A DNA stretch of 64,000 nt from Natrarchaeobaculum sulfurireducens. GTDB taxonomy: Archaea; Halobacteriota; Halobacteria; Halobacteriales; Natrialbaceae. The notes below the pieces were generated by a model. The model was given only the letters and a program-made list of their open reading frames with translations. It was not told the DNA's origin and made no database searches. Within the stretch, counting starts at the first letter, position 1, and every line of letters begins with the position of its first letter. The position numbers and the translations under genes are program-made. Location of the stretch: NCBI RefSeq assembly GCF_003430825.1, contig NZ_CP024047.1:2728001-2792000 (forward strand), given 5' to 3'. Positions 62,269 to 64,000 of the stretch are shown here, piece by piece.

Positions 62269-62403
62269 TGGCCGACGGGACAGCGACCGCCGGTGTCGGA
62301 TCTGGAGCCCGAACCAGGGACACGACCCGACTCAACACCCATGGTCATCGCTCGCACACCAGTCAGAGAAAAGAACGAATAGCCCTCCGTCACACCATGG
62401 CGT

Positions 62404-63306
62404 ATGCAGACGCTCCGGCTCTATCAGATCGACGCGTTCACCGACGAGCCACTTTCGGGGAACCCTGCAGGTGTCGTTCCCGAGGCAGACGGCCTCACGG
62501 ACGACCAGATGCAAGCGATCGCCGCCGAGATGGCCGTCAGCGAGACCGCCTTCGTTCGCTCGAGCGAGGTGGCCGACTACCGGCTTCGCTACTTTACCCC
62601 CACACAGGAGGTCGATCTCTGTGGACACGCGACGATCGGTTCGTTCGCCTTCCTCCACGACCGCGACGACCTCGAGCCCGGCACGACGACGGTCGAGACG
62701 AACGGCGGCGTCCTCGAGGTCGACCTCGAAGCGGACGGGACCGTCTGGATGACCCAGGAGCCTCCGCGCGTTCGACGGGTCGACCTCGAGTACGAACGGG
62801 TCGCCGAGGCACTCGGTGTCGACCGCGAGGCACTCGAAGGCTCGAGCGCCGACCTGCCGCTTTCGGTCGCCTCGACCGGCCTCCCGTTCCTGGTCGTCCC
62901 GATTACCTACCTCTCCGACGTCGGCAGCGCTGACCCGGATTTCGCCGCCGTCGAGGCGCTGACCGACGAGGTCGACGCGACGGGCGTCTACCTCTTCACG
63001 TTCGACACGCTCGAGGGCGAGTCGACGCTGCACGGCCGGATGTTCGCCCCTGGCGCGGGCGTTCGCGAAGACCCCGTGACCGGAACCGCAAGCGGTGCGG
63101 TCGGTGCCTACCTCGATCACGTGGGCGCGTTCGACGACGAATTCCCCGAGGAGTTACGACTCGAGCAGGGCCACTACGTCGACCGGCCGGGGCTGGTCAG
63201 AGTTCAGGTCGGCTCGAGCGTTCGAGTGGGTGGCCGCGCCGTGACCGTTCTCGACGGCTCGCTCGTCGTCCCCGAGGACGAGTCGGACGAGATCCTCGAG
63301 GCCTGA
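62404..63306 (+). CDS. PhzF-family isomerase
   Basis: 300 residues. YQIDAFTDEPLSGNPAGVV, the catalytic acid in VSETAFVRS, DLCGHATIGSFAFLHD and EDPVTGTASGAVGAYLDHVG are PhzF motifs with the DapF-like twin-domain fold. Phenazine synthesis is not implied; most homologues are isomerases of unknown substrate. Confidence 0.9.
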   Translation: MQTLRLYQIDAFTDEPLSGNPAGVVPEADGLTDDQMQAIAAEMAVSETAFVRSSEVADYRLRYFTPTQEVDLCGHATIGSFAFLHDRDDLEPGTTTVETNGGVLEVDLEADGTVWMTQEPPRVRRVDLEYERVAEALGVDREALEGSSADLPLSVASTGLPFLVVPITYLSDVGSADPDFAAVEALTDEVDATGVYLFTFDTLEGESTLHGRMFAPGAGVREDPVTGTASGAVGAYLDHVGAFDDEFPEELRLEQGHYVDRPGLVRVQVGSSVRVGGRAVTVLDGSLVVPEDESDEILEA

Positions 63307-63385
63307 TACTGTCGGACAGAACTCGTGTGAGAATTCGCCGTTTCCGTCCGACGAATTCTCTTCAGTGACTTCTGTTCGACAGTAT
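63306..63385. repeat. 80-bp nested palindrome after phzF
   Basis: Outer arms ATACTGTCGGACAGAA (63306-63321) and TTCTGTTCGACAGTAT (63370-63385) are inverted with one mismatch. Inner arms GAGAATTCG (63330-63338) and CGAATTCTC (63352-63360) are perfect. The outer left arm starts on the last base of the phzF stop codon. A miniature inverted-repeat element or a structured terminator. Confidence 0.75.
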
Positions 63386-63597
63386 AAGTCCCGTCTCGAA
63401 GCCCACCTGTTCTCGAGAGCAGCGACGGTTCGGATGGTTCGTTTCGAAGTCGAAATCACGGCCACGGACCCTGCACTGGCCAGTCTTTGGGCGGCGAAAT
63501 TCGCCACCTCGGTCAGAAACTCATTCGACACCGAGTAGCGAATCGTGGCGACTGTTCGCAACCTTCTTTATCTGCTCGCCTGTGGCTGCAAATAGCA
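63386..63597. other. Leader region before ppsA
   Basis: 212 bases between the nested palindrome and ppsA. Contains TTCTTTATCTGC at about 63564-63575, 23-34 bases before the ppsA ATG, a promoter candidate. Minus-strand open frame across this region is probably a shadow. No other feature recognised. Confidence 0.4.
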
Positions 63598-64000
63598 ATG
63601 GCTGTACTCTGGCTGGACGAGATCAGCGCCGACGACCTCGAGACGGTCGGCGGCAAAGGTGCCTCCCTGGGCGAGCTTACTGGAGCCGGGCTGCCAGTTC
63701 CGCCGGGATTCGTGGTGACTGCTGGAACGTACCGGTCGTTCATCGAAGACGCCGAAATCGACGACGAACTGTTCGCAGCGGTCGACGTCGACGCCGACGA
63801 CTCCGCCGCCTTAGCCGAGGCCGCAGAACGTGCACAGGACCTCATCCTCGAGACGCCGTTCCCCGACGACCTCCGCGAGGAGATCGTCGCTTCCTACCGA
63901 GAGATCGGCGACGGTGAAGCGTTCGTCGCGGTGCGTTCGTCGGCGACGGCCGAAGACTTGCCCGACGCGTCGTTCGCTGGCCAACAGGAGACGTTCCTTA
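63598..64000 (+). CDS. ppsA: Phosphoenolpyruvate synthase, N-terminal part
   Basis: First 134 codons; cut by the window end. MAVLWLDEISADDLETVGGKG, then ASLGELTGAGLPVPPGFVVTA and VRSSATAEDLPDASFAGQQE are the PPDK/PEP-synthase ATP-binding N-domain. Converts pyruvate to PEP for gluconeogenesis. With lactate-oxidising genes elsewhere in the window this supports growth on lactate through pyruvate. Confidence 0.93.
   Translation, partial: MAVLWLDEISADDLETVGGKGASLGELTGAGLPVPPGFVVTAGTYRSFIEDAEIDDELFAAVDVDADDSAALAEAAERAQDLILETPFPDDLREEIVASYREIGDGEAFVAVRSSATAEDLPDASFAGQQETFL

Noticed and set aside
63154-63561. 135-aa minus-strand frame overlapping the nested palindrome
   Set aside because: Overlaps the 3' end of PhzF on the opposite strand and the palindrome; no domain.

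Overview
This is a high-GC haloarchaeal chromosome segment. Acidic proteins, heavy use of CTCGAG-type codon pairs, twin-arginine lipoproteins, archaeal housekeeping genes (ribosomal L37Ae, RNA polymerase subunit P, KEOPS Pcc1, prefoldin beta, SMC/ScpA) and archaeosortase A all point there. The poly-gamma-glutamate genes suggest the Natrialba/Natronococcus/Haloterrigena side of the class; that placement is inference. I saw no rRNA, tRNA or CRISPR array. Most genes are in a well-preserved core; accessory signal is concentrated at 1-0.75 kb, 17.5-23.5 kb, 44-47.3 kb and 63.3 kb.

Layout. 0-0.7 kb: a gene cut by the window edge, then a decayed IS200/IS605-type remnant. 0.7-8.4 kb: VOC protein, MBL-like protein, a flippase, a lipoprotein, SurE, a formyltransferase-like protein, DUF2103. 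8.4-9.85 kb: compact information-processing cluster rpl37ae-rpoP-pcc1-pfdB-DUF3194. 9.9-12.8 kb: first LUD (LutABC-like) gene pair. 12.9-17.5 kb: small haloarchaeal proteins, archaeosortase A overlapping a metallophosphoesterase, FAD oxidoreductase. 17.5-22.7 kb: a poly-gamma-glutamate locus made of CapB/PgsB, a tandem-fused CapC/PgsC, and two secreted poly-gamma-glutamate hydrolase homologues, one with degenerate catalytic motifs. No CapA was seen. 23.3-25.7 kb: small membrane protein, lactonase-like MBL, thioesterase, SDR. 26.2-31 kb: complete branched-chain amino-acid-type ABC transporter operon livK-H-M-G-F. 31.2-33.9 kb: MBL-fold hydrolase and gatB.

34-41.9 kb is a lactate-oxidation module: lactate permease and a FAD/Fe-S D-lactate dehydrogenase-type fusion on the minus strand, divergent from a second LUD pair on the plus strand. 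42.1-47.3 kb is an eroding catabolic locus: an intact acyl-CoA synthetase, an SDR pseudogene split by a TnpB-only IS605-family element that carries a tiny divergent ORF, a DedA protein, and a fragment of a LivF-like ATPase. 47.3-52.3 kb: coiled-coil protein, SMC, ScpA. 52.3-63.3 kb: lipoprotein, zinc-ribbon membrane protein, MTA phosphorylase, two MATE exporters, a P1B-type ATPase with an unusual SPW motif, a phosphoribosyltransferase with a C-terminal winged helix, a Bat-type regulator, and PhzF. 63.6 kb to the end: start of ppsA, preceded by an 80-bp nested palindrome.

The findings I would follow first are the poly-gamma-glutamate locus (fused CapC plus a likely non-catalytic hydrolase homologue where CapA would be expected) and the TnpB element with its divergent mini-ORF and a reconstructable empty site.
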